Position numbers and translations under genes: made by a program. The notes below the pieces were generated by a model. That model searched no databases. It was not told where the DNA came from and was given only the letters and a program-made list of their open reading frames with translations. A stretch of 64,000 nt of DNA from Actimicrobium sp047621345. GTDB taxonomy: Bacteria > Pseudomonadota > Gammaproteobacteria > Burkholderiales > Burkholderiaceae_D. This document shows, piece by piece, positions 1-8,698 of this stretch (position 1 is the stretch's first letter; each line of letters opens with the position of its first letter). The DNA lies in assembly GCA_047621345.1 (NCBI GenBank), contig JBLHLW010000008.1, forward strand, positions 19,892 to 83,891, given 5' to 3'.

Positions 1-1356
1 GTGCCGTACGGCATTCTGGTCGCCGGCATCGGCGGCACCGGAGTCGTTACTGTCGGTCAGATTCTGGCGATGGCGGCGCACATCGAAGGCAAGGGTTGCT
101 CGGTACTTGACATGAGTGGGTTGGCGCAAAAAGGTGGGCCGGTGATGTCGCATGTGCGACTGGCCGATCATCCCGAAGACATTCACTCGACCCGCGTCGG
201 CACCGGTGCCTCGGACCTCGTGATCGGTTGCGACGTCATCGTCGCCGCCAGTCGCGATGCCTTGTCGCGCATGGGCGAAGGGCGCACTTATGCGGTCATC
301 AACTCGACCAGCACGCCGACGGCCGCCTTCGTCAAAAATCCCGACTGGCAGTATCCGGGCGATGCTGCCGAAACAGAGTTGCGCGCTGCCTGCGGCAATG
401 ACCGGGTCGACTTCGTTGATGCCGGCAAGATCGCCACGGCACTGATGGGCGACACCATCGCGACCAACATGTTCATGCTCGGTTATGCATGGCAAAAAGG
501 GCAGGTGCCCCTGAGCGAAGCGGCGCTGATGCAGGCGATCACGCTCAACGGTGTTTCGGTCGACTTCAACAAGCAGTCGTTTGTCTGGGGGCGCACGGCC
601 GCGCATGATCTGGCTGCGGTCGAAAAAATCACCCGCGTCAATGACACCACCGCGCACGTCATCGAGTTCAAACGGATACCGCATCTTGATGATTTGATCG
701 CCACGCGGGTCGCGTTTCTGACGGCGTACCAGAACACCCGCTATGCGCAGCAATACCGCGACTTTGTCGAGCAGGTACGGGTTGCCGAGCAAGGCATTGC
801 GGAGCCTGGCAAGCCATTGCGTCTGACCGAAGCGGTTGCAAAATACCTGTTCAAGCTAATGGCTTACAAGGACGAGTACGAAGTCGCGCGGCTCTACACC
901 AACGCAGTCTTCACCAAAAAAATCGATGGTCTGTTTGAAGGCGATTACAAAATCAAATTCCACCTCGCGCCACCGCTGTTTGCGAAGAAGGACGCCCAAG
1001 GTCATTTGATCAAGCAGGAGTTCGGCTCGTGGATGATGCAAGCGTTCGGTGTGCTGGCGAAGTGCAAGGGCTTGCGCGGTTCGGCCTTTGATCCGTTTGG
1101 CTACTCGGACGAACGCAAGACCGAGCGCGGTTTGATTGTCGCGTACCGCCAGACGCTTGCGGCGCTATTGCCGAAGCTGACGCCGGTGAACTTGCCGGTG
1201 GTGCTTGCCATCGCCAGCATCCCCGAAGAAATACGTGGTTACGGGCATGTGAAGGACAGGCATCTGGCGGCGGCGAAGTTGAAGGAGACTGCGCTGATGG
1301 CGAGTCTGGATGCGCCGGTCGTGACAACGTTGTCGAGGGCACGTCAAAAGGCGTGA
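1..1356 (+). CDS. Indolepyruvate ferredoxin oxidoreductase, C-terminal part (5' end outside window)
   Basis: This is the last ~450 residues of a large fused indolepyruvate:ferredoxin oxidoreductase, which oxidatively decarboxylates aryl-pyruvates from aromatic amino acid breakdown to the aryl-acetyl-CoA. The first ~190 residues are the gamma-type pyruvate/ketoisovalerate oxidoreductase domain: a glycine-rich start (GIGGTGVVTVGQ) and the typical SGLAQKGGPVMSHVR stretch. The remainder matches the C-terminal extension found only in the fused enzyme. The reading frame is open at base 1 and the full protein is normally ~1150-1200 residues, so the first codon here is almost certainly internal. The thiamine-diphosphate and ferredoxin domains must lie upstream. 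The stop is TGA at 1354. Confidence 0.85.
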   Translation: MPYGILVAGIGGTGVVTVGQILAMAAHIEGKGCSVLDMSGLAQKGGPVMSHVRLADHPEDIHSTRVGTGASDLVIGCDVIVAASRDALSRMGEGRTYAVINSTSTPTAAFVKNPDWQYPGDAAETELRAACGNDRVDFVDAGKIATALMGDTIATNMFMLGYAWQKGQVPLSEAALMQAITLNGVSVDFNKQSFVWGRTAAHDLAAVEKITRVNDTTAHVIEFKRIPHLDDLIATRVAFLTAYQNTRYAQQYRDFVEQVRVAEQGIAEPGKPLRLTEAVAKYLFKLMAYKDEYEVARLYTNAVFTKKIDGLFEGDYKIKFHLAPPLFAKKDAQGHLIKQEFGSWMMQAFGVLAKCKGLRGSAFDPFGYSDERKTERGLIVAYRQTLAALLPKLTPVNLPVVLAIASIPEEIRGYGHVKDRHLAAAKLKETALMASLDAPVVTTLSRARQKA

Positions 1357-1367
1357 TCGCGGCCGTT

Positions 1368-1458
1368 CGTGCCCACGCGTGCGAACAGAAAAAGCCGGCC
1401 AATTCCACCCCGTCACCAATGCGCACGCGTGGGCACGATAACCCCGTGCCCACCCTAC
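1368..1458. repeat. REP-like palindromic repeat, three half-sites
   Basis: CGTGCCCACGCGTGCG (1368-1383) is repeated as its exact reverse complement at 1422-1437. A third half-site with the same GTGCCCACCC core (CCCGTGCCCACCCTAC) follows at 1443-1458. The same core pair recurs at 63002-63036. The last half-site overlaps the stop codon of the minus-strand NIPSNAP gene: its CTA at 1455-1457 reads as TAG. The location between two convergent genes and the palindromic form suggest an intergenic REP-type element, possibly also acting as a bidirectional end-of-transcript hairpin. Confidence 0.7.
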
Positions 1459-1793
1459 GACGGCGGCGTTCGCAGTCCCTGTATCGTTACCTCATCCATC
1501 TCGATAATGATCGACATGTAGCTGTCGATCAGTTCAAGAAGAGCTTCGCGCGGTCCTTCTTTCCATGCGCGGCTGTCGTATAGGGTTTCCTGACTCTGTT
1601 TGGAATGGTCGATGCTGTCGTACGCGCGAATCAGGTAGTAGCTGCACTCGTCTTGCGGCGAGGCACGGCAGGCGACGACATCGACTGCCTGTTTTTTAAG
1701 CAGTGGCAGCATGCCTTCATGCATCCGCACATGAAATTCGTCGCGTTGGCCGGGTTCGATATTGTAGGTGCGTATCTCGACAAATTTATGCAC
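1455..1793 (-). CDS. NIPSNAP family protein
   Basis: A ~112-residue protein of the NIPSNAP fold, a dimeric alpha/beta barrel related to antibiotic monooxygenase-like domains. It has the typical start FVEIRTYNIEPGQRDEF and ends with an amphipathic EMDEVTIQGL segment. The molecular function of bacterial NIPSNAP proteins is not settled. I place the start at GTG 1793 because an AGAGG ribosome-binding site lies seven bases upstream and queC ends only four bases earlier. The in-frame ATG at 1823 would lie inside queC. It is probably translated from the queC transcript. The stop codon sits within the palindromic repeat. Confidence 0.75.
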   Translation of the reverse strand: MHKFVEIRTYNIEPGQRDEFHVRMHEGMLPLLKKQAVDVVACRASPQDECSYYLIRAYDSIDHSKQSQETLYDSRAWKEGPREALLELIDSYMSIIIEMDEVTIQGLRTPPS

Positions 1794-1797
1794 AGGA

Positions 1798-2502
1798 TTA
1801 CCTCTGTCGCCGAAAGCCGGCATAACCGTTGGCGCGCAACGCGCAGGCCGGGCAGGTGCCGCAGCCGTAGCCCCAGTCGTGCAGGGTGCCGCGTTCGCCG
1901 AGATAACAGGTATGGGTGTCGGTGCGGATCAGGTCGACCAGCGCAGTGCCGCCCAGTGATTCGGCCAACGCCCACGTCGCCGCCTTGTCGATCCACATCA
2001 GTGGAGTTTCCAGTTTCAGGCGCGTTGCCATGCCGAGGTTGAGCGTGACCTGCAGCGCTTTCATCGTATCGTCGCGACAATCCGGATAGCCGGAAAAATC
2101 CGTCTCGCACATGCCGCCGACGAGTACGTTCAGACCCCGTCGATAAGCCAGCGCAGCCGCCACCATCATGAACAGCAAATTGCGACCGGGGACGAACGTA
2201 TTGGGTAAGCCATTCTCAAGCATCGCGATCTCGACATGACTGGTCAATGCCGACTCCGAAATCTTGCCGATCAGAGACAGGTCGATGACATGATCGTCAC
2301 CGATCCGGCGGTCCCAGTCGGGCGACTGCGCGCGCAGACTGGCCAGTATGCCGGGTCGCACCGTCATCTCGATCGCATGGCGCTGGCCGTAATCGAAACC
2401 GATGGTCTCGACGCGTTCGTAGCGTTGCAGCGCCCAGGCGACGCAAGTGGTGGAGTCCTGGCCGCCGCTAAAAAGAACGAGCGCGCCTGTGGGAGTAGTC
2501 AT
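1798..2502 (-). CDS. queC: 7-cyano-7-deazaguanine synthase QueC
   Basis: QueC converts 7-carboxy-7-deazaguanine to preQ0 with ATP and ammonia, a step in making queuosine for tRNA wobble positions. The 234-residue protein has the ATP-pyrophosphatase loop SGGQDS at residues 12-17. It also has the four zinc-binding cysteines of the family near the C-terminus (Cys199, Cys214, Cys217, Cys220). Length is normal. No other queuosine gene is in the window. A promoter with a perfect -10 box lies about 80 bases upstream, and the NIPSNAP gene follows after four bases, so the two probably form an operon. Confidence 0.95.
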   Translation of the reverse strand: MTTPTGALVLFSGGQDSTTCVAWALQRYERVETIGFDYGQRHAIEMTVRPGILASLRAQSPDWDRRIGDDHVIDLSLIGKISESALTSHVEIAMLENGLPNTFVPGRNLLFMMVAAALAYRRGLNVLVGGMCETDFSGYPDCRDDTMKALQVTLNLGMATRLKLETPLMWIDKAATWALAESLGGTALVDLIRTDTHTCYLGERGTLHDWGYGCGTCPACALRANGYAGFRRQR

Positions 2503-2581
2503 GAGGAATCCTTGGTGCGGTGAGAGGGCGCTGACGGTGTCGCCACAGTGGCGATAGAGCGGTGGTGGGTCTCAGGCGCTG

Positions 2582-2611
2582 ATTATAAGTCGCCCACTTG
2601 CTGCTTGTCGC
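2582..2611 (-). promoter_or_regulatory. Probable sigma-70 promoter for queC
   Basis: Read on the minus strand there is a perfect TATAAT (2582-2587), an 18-base spacer and GCGACA (2606-2611), which matches four of six -35 positions. The queC start codon is about 80 bases downstream. This is a match by eye only; the leader between the promoter and the gene shows no riboswitch that I recognise. Confidence 0.45.
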
Positions 2612-2847
2612 CGCCGACGGCAAAACAGCTTACTTTGAGAGGATGGAAAGCATTACTTACGGGATGCAATCGAGGGACTGCGTGGCATTTCTGAGAGGAC
2701 TTCAGGTAGCAAGTAAAGGAGTTTTGGTTGCACTGCAAAAAAGGTTAAAGGCCGCTATATTCACGCATACAATCCACTTTTGCATTTAAGAAACATGTGG
2801 AGTCGCACTCTATTGCAGGCAACGATGAAACCATCTGCCTGACCTAA
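2612..2847. other. Intergenic region before the pilus operon, no gene supported
   Basis: With the queC leader, the gap between queC and the pilin operon is about 345 bases. It must hold the promoter of the pilus operon on the plus strand. I could not find a convincing sigma-70 or sigma-54 (-24/-12) motif. A 63-codon open frame (2598-2789) has no ribosome-binding site and no recognisable protein content, so I do not call it a gene. Confidence 0.5.
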
Positions 2848-3420
2848 ATGTTCGGCGTCCGACGTTTCAAAAACGGTACCATGCCTTCATTACCTCGTGA
2901 TGTTTCTGCTGGTTTTACGCTCATCGAAGTGATCGTGGTCATTGCCATTGCCGCTATTTTGCTGGCGCTCGCAGTGCCTTCGTTTGTCTCGACGACCCAG
3001 CGTTTTCGTACGCTTGGCGAAATCAACAGCTTTACCCATGATCTGCAGTTTGCGCGTACCGAAGCAATCAAGCAGGGCGTGTCGGTGTCGGTCTGTGCGT
3101 CGGCGGACGGCGCAACCTGTCTCAATGCTAATACCTGGCACAAAGGCTGGATTGTTTTTACTGACGCCACTGAGACACGCACTGTCGACGCACTGCTGCG
3201 CGTCCAGACGGGTTGGACCAATACCGATACGTTGATTGCCGATAACGCGGTGTCGTCGTTGACGTTCAGTCGTGGCGGCTTCACGGTCGGTTTGCCTGGT
3301 ACCGGTACTGTGACTACCACCCTGCATACGACACCCCTCAATAGCGCTGCGACCCGATGCCTGACACTCATTAAAACCGGACGACAGCAGGTCTTGTCGA
3401 CGGGGCCGGGATGCGTATGA
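2848..3420 (+). CDS. GspH/FimT-like minor pseudopilin
   Basis: A type IV minor pilin that helps prime pilus assembly. The prepilin peptidase site is clear: Gly followed by FTLIEVIVVIAIAAILLALA, with the conserved Glu at +5 of the mature protein. The C-terminal part matches the GspH/FimT domain. Two starts are possible: ATG 2848 gives a 22-residue positively charged leader, and ATG 2881 gives an 11-residue leader. Neither has a good ribosome-binding site. It is the first gene of a six-gene minor-pilin operon and overlaps pilV. The symbol fimT is often used for this position. Confidence 0.85.
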   Translation: MFGVRRFKNGTMPSLPRDVSAGFTLIEVIVVIAIAAILLALAVPSFVSTTQRFRTLGEINSFTHDLQFARTEAIKQGVSVSVCASADGATCLNANTWHKGWIVFTDATETRTVDALLRVQTGWTNTDTLIADNAVSSLTFSRGGFTVGLPGTGTVTTTLHTTPLNSAATRCLTLIKTGRQQVLSTGPGCV

Positions 3421-3962
3421 ACACCTTGTTCCAACGTCATACTTCCCGGCGCGGTTTCACGCTGCTCGAAGTCATGATCGCGACGTTCGTCACCGCCATC
3501 GGTTTGCTGGGTCTGGCCAAGATGCAGGCACTGGCGGTATCGAGCACGCAAAATGCCGGTAGCCGTTCGCTGATCGCATTTCAGGTCGGTAGTCTGGTGT
3601 CGGCGATGCATGCGAATAAAAGCTACTGGGGATACGGCAATGCACCCGCCACTTTCTCGGTGAGAGGACTGGTCGTAACAGACAGTACCGGTGTACTCAA
3701 TGCCAGCGTCAGTGGTGCTTGCTTGACCGCCACCTGCACGTCGGCACAGTTGGCGGCAGTTGATTTACAGGCCTGGGCCGCGAGTATGAATGGCCGCGTT
3801 CCTACCTATAGCGCGAACTTCAATTGCACGACCGCGATCACCGCTGCGGTCGGTTGTGAGATTTTTGTCAGCTGGAGCGAGAACCGTATCAGTATCAACA
3901 AGGCAACCTCGGGTGGTGCCGACGCCCAAGTGCAATCTTTCAGTGTGTACGCCAAACCATGA
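3411..3962 (+). CDS. pilV: Type IV pilus minor pilin PilV
   Basis: A minor pilin of the assembly-priming complex. It has a prepilin leader ending in RRG, then FTLLEVMIATFVTAIGLLGL with Glu at +5, followed by a conserved 'AKMQALA' helix and the SALLAQ-like 'SLIAFQ' region typical of PilV. The gene overlaps the end of the preceding pseudopilin. ATG 3417 overlaps its stop as ATGA and is an equally good start. The stop in turn overlaps the start of pilW, showing translational coupling. Confidence 0.85.
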   Translation: MRMNTLFQRHTSRRGFTLLEVMIATFVTAIGLLGLAKMQALAVSSTQNAGSRSLIAFQVGSLVSAMHANKSYWGYGNAPATFSVRGLVVTDSTGVLNASVSGACLTATCTSAQLAAVDLQAWAASMNGRVPTYSANFNCTTAITAAVGCEIFVSWSENRISINKATSGGADAQVQSFSVYAKP

Positions 3963-4723
3963 CGGCGCACCTTCTTCGTCGTCATGCGGGCTTTACGCTG
4001 CTCGAGTTGATGGTATCGATCACGATCACTTTGTTTCTGATGGCGGGGATGCTGGGGCTGGTAGTGAGCATGAAGAGCAGCTTTACGACGCAGGATCAAC
4101 TCGGTCGCACGCAGGAAAATGCGCTGTTTGCGCTGACCATTCTCGATACGATGGTCCGCCATGCCGGATATTTCCCTAATCCGGCCAGCAATACGGAAAG
4201 TGCCGCCATGCCACAGACGACCACCGCCAATGCGGATGGCTCCACGTATGCGCTGGGGCAAAGCATCACCGGATCGGCCGGCGCCGTTTCGGCCAGCGAC
4301 ACGATCACCGTGCGTTTTCAGGCGGCGCCTAATGATGGCTTGATGAACTGCGTCGGCGATACCAACAAGACCGGCAGTAATATTAGTTGGAGTAACACCT
4401 TCGCAGTCAATGCGAACAGCCAGTTGACCTGCTCGGTGAGTGCTGATGGCGGTGCGCCCGCTGCCCCGGTGGTGCTGATTGATAATGTGGCGTCGCTGCG
4501 CGTGTTGTATGGGGTGGATACGCTGAACGACAATAATGTCGACCGCTACGTTAGCGCCACCGACATTGGGTCGACCTATGCCTATACAAGCGTTCATTCG
4601 GTCAAGCTCAGTATCGTATTTAATGATTTGGTCAATTCGAATGCGGCGACAACGGCGACGTTGCCGGTCCTCACACACACGATCAATCTGATGAACAAGG
4701 CCTATGCGGAGGCGGTGCCATGA
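3959..4723 (+). CDS. pilW: Type IV pilus assembly protein PilW
   Basis: A minor pilin of ~254 residues. The leader MTAHLLRRHAG precedes FTLLELMVSITITLFLMAGM, and the following conserved 'RTQENALFALTILDTMVRHAGYF' type segment is diagnostic of PilW. It forms part of the PilV-PilW-PilX-FimU core that recruits PilY1 to the pilus tip. ATGA overlaps join it to pilV upstream and pilX downstream. Confidence 0.9.
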   Translation: MTAHLLRRHAGFTLLELMVSITITLFLMAGMLGLVVSMKSSFTTQDQLGRTQENALFALTILDTMVRHAGYFPNPASNTESAAMPQTTTANADGSTYALGQSITGSAGAVSASDTITVRFQAAPNDGLMNCVGDTNKTGSNISWSNTFAVNANSQLTCSVSADGGAPAAPVVLIDNVASLRVLYGVDTLNDNNVDRYVSATDIGSTYAYTSVHSVKLSIVFNDLVNSNAATTATLPVLTHTINLMNKAYAEAVP

Positions 4724-5304
4724 AGATGCCACGTCGCTATCTGCAACCGGTACGCGGTATTGCCCTCGTGAGTGCGATGCTGATCCTTGTCATGCTGACC
4801 TTGCTGGCGCTATCGATGTTCCGAGGCTTCGGCCTGCAACAAAAAATCGCCGGTAACGTACTGGAAAAATCGCGCGCGTTCGAAGCGGCGCAAAGTGCTT
4901 TGCAGTATGGCGAGTTCTGGCTAGCTGAAAATACAACGGCGTTGACCGGCGTCCCATGTGCGTCGACGATCACGATCTTGTCGGATGCTGACATGCGAGT
5001 GTGTGATACCGCGTTAGGGACGCCTACCGATCTGGCCAGTTGGGTTGGTGGTTCGACTTACACCCCTTTGGGCATGCAAGTTAAACCTGGCGGTGGCGCG
5101 ATCGTCAACAGCAACAACAATGCTGATATCAACTACGCCACCTCTCCCGCATTGCATATCGCTTACCTCGGGCTCGGGCCCAATGGCACCGATGCGCTGT
5201 ATGCCGTCACGGGTGTCGGTTATGGCGGTAGCAATACCAGTGCTGCGGTGGTGCAGAGCGTCGTTCGGCAAACCGCCAGAGTGACTTCGCTGACCGGACT
5301 ATAG
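4720..5304 (+). CDS. pilX: Type IV pilus assembly protein PilX
   Basis: A minor pilin of 194 residues with the PilX N-terminal domain: GIALVSAMLILVMLTLLALS after a short basic leader, then the conserved 'GNVLEKSRAFEAAQSAL' helix containing the Glu-Ala pattern of the family. As in other PilX proteins the +5 glutamate of classical pilins is not evident. It overlaps pilW by four bases and ends 12 bases before pilY1. Confidence 0.88.
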   Translation: MKMPRRYLQPVRGIALVSAMLILVMLTLLALSMFRGFGLQQKIAGNVLEKSRAFEAAQSALQYGEFWLAENTTALTGVPCASTITILSDADMRVCDTALGTPTDLASWVGGSTYTPLGMQVKPGGGAIVNSNNNADINYATSPALHIAYLGLGPNGTDALYAVTGVGYGGSNTSAAVVQSVVRQTARVTSLTGL

Positions 5305-5316
5305 AGAAAGCAAACA

Positions 5317-8300
5317 ATGACACATCTCAAAAAAAATCCTGTCAGCGCACTGTGGATATTGCCACTGGCTGGCCTGCTGCCATTGTCGGCATCGGCGCAA
5401 CTCGTCGTTAGCGATACGCTCACGGGTGCGTCGTCAAGCTACGGCTGGAGCACCCTCAATGGCGCTTGCTTAACCGCTGGTGATGGCACAACCAGTACCA
5501 TTCCTGCGTGCAAAAACTTACCGTACTACAGCGGGAAAACGCAAGTCGGTGGCACGTCGGGGCGCTTGCCTGATGCGATTGGGCAAGGAGCGCTTCGCCT
5601 CACGAATGGCGACACGACCACTGGCAGCAACGGCAACAACCAGACTGGTTCGGTCATTTCGACCACGCCGTTTCCTACCTCGCAGGGCGTCAAGGTGACT
5701 TTCACGACCGCCACCTATGGCGGTAATGCGTTCTCCAATGGCATTTCTGGTAGTGCCGGAAAATCAGGCGCGGACGGGATTGCGTTTTTTCTGATGGATG
5801 GCACCAAGCCTCCGTCGATCGGTTCGTATGGTGGCAGTCTTGGCTACAGCTGTTCGCAAGGCAAGACACCCGGTGATGGCGTCGATGGCGGCTATCTGGG
5901 GGTCGCCATTGATGAGTACGGTAACTTTTCCAACAGTAACGACTCGACCTCCGATGGTACCGGACCGAATCCGGGGACTATCGTCGTGCGTGGCTCCGGC
6001 AGCATTACCTTCAAGGCATTGAATCTCCTGAACGCGACTTACTATCCGAATAGTCTGTCGTCGTCCGACCGGATTACGGCGGTACAAAACACCTGTGGTG
6101 CAGGGCTATTGCAGAACTGGAGCGGAAAGTCAGTAACCGATGCCAATGGGAAGAAAATCTCCAACAAGACTTCCACCACAGAATTTGTGCGCGATTACCA
6201 ACTGCTAGTGCAACCGCTCAAAGTGACTGCGCCGATCTTCAACCAGCAAGCTATCAACATGCCATTGCGCGGTAGCGCGAATATTTTTTCGTACGACCTG
6301 AGCATCACGCAGGATGGTTTGCTGAGTCTGTCGTACAACATCAATAACGGTGTCGCGCAGCCGGTGATTTCAAAGCAGTCGATCACGACCAACAACGGTC
6401 CGCTGCCATCGAGCTTCCGGTTCGGTTTCACTTCTGGCACCGGTGGTGGCAGCAATGTCCATGAAATTCTGTGTTTCAAGGCGGCGCAAATTAACGCCGC
6501 CTCCAGTTCTGCGGGCACCAACATTCAGGAATCGGCGCGCGTGCAGGCTGGCTCGCAAGTCTATCTGGCGTATTACCATCCGCTCAATTCTTGGGGGCAG
6601 CTCACGGCATCGACGCTGGTGGCCGATGCGGCCGGTAATGTGTCAATTAACCCTGTGGCTAACTGGGATGCGAATTGTTCGCTCACGGGAGGCGCCTGCG
6701 CCGCGACAGGTGCGACGACTTCGGCCCAGAGCCCGTTGGCGCGCACCATGCTTAGCTGGAACGGGACTGGTGGGATTCCTTTCCAGTACCTCAGCATGAC
6801 GTTGGCGCAGAAAAATTTGATGGGACTTACCGACGGCTTGTTGCGCACTAGTTTTCTGCGTGGTGACCGGACCGGCGAAGTGCTGGTCAGTGGTCTGGGC
6901 ACGGGCGTGTTCCGGCGACGTGACAGCGTGCTGGGCGACATCGTGGGATCCAGCCCGACCTGGGTCGGTGCGCCGTCGTCGCCGTATGGTACGGCGGGCA
7001 ACGATTTGCTGTTCAAGACCGCGGTGTCCGAGTTCGGCAGTGCTTACACCAGTTTTTCCGGCGCGAATGCGACCCGTCCGAATACGGTCTATGTCGGTGC
7101 CAATGACGGCATGTTGCACGGGTTTCGCGCGGGTGCTTACGATGCCAACAATAATTTCTCTACCAGCGTCACGCCAAATGACGGCATTGATGTCTTGAGC
7201 TATGTACCGGGGGCGGTCATCAGCAGTATTCATCCGTCGAATGCCGCACTCGATTATTCGTCAACGCAATATGCGCATAATGCCTATGTCGATGCGACCC
7301 CAGGCACCGGCGATCTGTTTTACAGCGGTGCCTGGCATACCTGGCTGGTGGGCGGACTCGGTGCTGGTGGCAACGCCACAGGAACGATCAATGACAAGAC
7401 CAGCACCGCCAATGGCGTGGTGTATGCGCTCGATATTACTGATCCGTCACGGTTTAAGGAAAGTAACGCCGCTAGCTTGGTGCTCGGTGAGTGGGATTCA
7501 TCAAGTATTGCGTGCGTCAACGTGACCTGTAATACCAGCCTGGGAAGCGTATACGGCACACCGATCATCCGGCGTCTGCATGACGGCAACTGGGCGGTGA
7601 TTTTCGGTAACGGACGCAACAGTGCGACGGGTACCGCAGGGGTCTTCATCATGAGCGTCAATGCCAGTACCGGCGCGCGCTCGTTTCGCTTTCTCGATAC
7701 CGGTGCCGCTAGCCTGAGCAACAAGAACGGTATCGACTACGTCGTCTCGGCCGATCTCGATGGTGACCATGTAACCGACTACTTGTACGCCGGCGACTAT
7801 CAGGGCAAGGTCTGGCGCTTTGACCTGACCAGCAGTAATCCGGCGCAATGGGCAGCCGGCAGTACGCCGCTGTTTTCAACTGCCTCCGGTCAACCGATTA
7901 CAACCGCCTTGACTGTCAATTCAGTGGCCCAGTCGACTGGCAATTCTCGCATCGTAGTGGCCTTCGGTACGGGTCAGCAGTTGCCACAAACGCTGACCAG
8001 TGGGGCGTCATATGCCAGTAGTACCCAGTCGTTTTATGGCGTTTGGGACTGGAATATGGCCAGTTGGAATAGCAAGAGTCTGGTCAATTATGTCTCGCTG
8101 GCTGCGCCGCAATCGTTTTTGGTTGGTGACCTCGCCTTACAAACCATCACCACGAATGCCGGCGGCAGCGGTAGCGTGTCGGGCTTTCGGGCGGTATCGC
8201 AAAATCCGGTGTGCTGGAAAGGCGGTGCCGCCTGCTCCAGTGGTAACAGTCAGTTCGGTTGGCGGATCAATTTTTCGTCGACTGAGCAAGTTATTTTTAA

Positions 8301-8655
8301 TCCGACGCTGGCATACGGGGCATTGATTTTCAACACCACCTTGCCCGCGGTCACGCAAACACTGAGTTGCACGAACCAGCCATCTACCGGCTACACCATG
8401 GCGATTTCGCCCGACACCGGCGGTGCCCTCACGACGTCGCTTTTTGCTAGCGCTGCGAAGACGGCAGGGATCGCCGCAACCGGTAATGCCATCATTTCCG
8501 GTCTGGGATTAAGCGCGACGGGTTCTCCATCCATTGTGACTGCCGGGGGCAAGCCGTTTCTGGTGCAGCAAACGGTCACAGGCGTCGGTGTGGTGACCGG
8601 CATTGATCCGATCGCTGGTCGATCCGGTCGAGTCACTTGGGTCAAGCTAAGATGA
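5317..8655 (+). CDS. pilY1: PilC/PilY1 pilus-tip protein with an N-terminal lectin-like region
   Basis: PilY1 is the calcium-binding tip adhesin and assembly factor of type IV pili. A signal peptide (residues 1-28, ending SASAQ) precedes a region around residues 60-220 with DGIAFFLMDGT (153-163), GGSLGYS and GGYLGVAIDEYGNF. These are features of L-type/legume-lectin-like beta sandwiches. The C-terminal half is the PilC beta-propeller, with the calcium loop D813-x-D815-x-D817-x-x-x-D821 and 'VWRFDL' blade ends. At 1112 residues its length is normal. It follows pilX by 12 bases and precedes the pilE-like gene. The von Willebrand A domain of Pseudomonas PilY1 is not seen. Confidence 0.92.
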   Translation: MTHLKKNPVSALWILPLAGLLPLSASAQLVVSDTLTGASSSYGWSTLNGACLTAGDGTTSTIPACKNLPYYSGKTQVGGTSGRLPDAIGQGALRLTNGDTTTGSNGNNQTGSVISTTPFPTSQGVKVTFTTATYGGNAFSNGISGSAGKSGADGIAFFLMDGTKPPSIGSYGGSLGYSCSQGKTPGDGVDGGYLGVAIDEYGNFSNSNDSTSDGTGPNPGTIVVRGSGSITFKALNLLNATYYPNSLSSSDRITAVQNTCGAGLLQNWSGKSVTDANGKKISNKTSTTEFVRDYQLLVQPLKVTAPIFNQQAINMPLRGSANIFSYDLSITQDGLLSLSYNINNGVAQPVISKQSITTNNGPLPSSFRFGFTSGTGGGSNVHEILCFKAAQINAASSSAGTNIQESARVQAGSQVYLAYYHPLNSWGQLTASTLVADAAGNVSINPVANWDANCSLTGGACAATGATTSAQSPLARTMLSWNGTGGIPFQYLSMTLAQKNLMGLTDGLLRTSFLRGDRTGEVLVSGLGTGVFRRRDSVLGDIVGSSPTWVGAPSSPYGTAGNDLLFKTAVSEFGSAYTSFSGANATRPNTVYVGANDGMLHGFRAGAYDANNNFSTSVTPNDGIDVLSYVPGAVISSIHPSNAALDYSSTQYAHNAYVDATPGTGDLFYSGAWHTWLVGGLGAGGNATGTINDKTSTANGVVYALDITDPSRFKESNAASLVLGEWDSSSIACVNVTCNTSLGSVYGTPIIRRLHDGNWAVIFGNGRNSATGTAGVFIMSVNASTGARSFRFLDTGAASLSNKNGIDYVVSADLDGDHVTDYLYAGDYQGKVWRFDLTSSNPAQWAAGSTPLFSTASGQPITTALTVNSVAQSTGNSRIVVAFGTGQQLPQTLTSGASYASSTQSFYGVWDWNMASWNSKSLVNYVSLAAPQSFLVGDLALQTITTNAGGSGSVSGFRAVSQNPVCWKGGAACSSGNSQFGWRINFSSTEQVIFNPTLAYGALIFNTTLPAVTQTLSCTNQPSTGYTMAISPDTGGALTTSLFASAAKTAGIAATGNAIISGLGLSATGSPSIVTAGGKPFLVQQTVTGVGVVTGIDPIAGRSGRVTWVKLR

Positions 8656-8698
8656 CTAGTGCAATGGTCAACCTCACCGCGTCGCAAGGAGATACGCC

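Noticed and set aside
1..1. GTG at base 1 as a true start of the oxidoreductase
   Set aside because: The family is a ~1150-1200-residue fusion, and this segment matches only its C-terminal part, so the codon is internal.
2598..2789. 63-codon open frame between queC and the pilus operon
   Set aside because: No ribosome-binding site, no recognisable protein features, and it overlaps the queC promoter region.
2700..2847. Sigma-54 promoter for the pilus operon
   Set aside because: TGGCA at about 2681 lacks the GC element at the required distance; no -24/-12 pair was found.
3806..4732. 308-codon minus-strand frame opposite pilV/pilW
   Set aside because: Arg/His/Ile-rich translation typical of a reverse-strand shadow of a coding gene; no ribosome-binding site and no domain.
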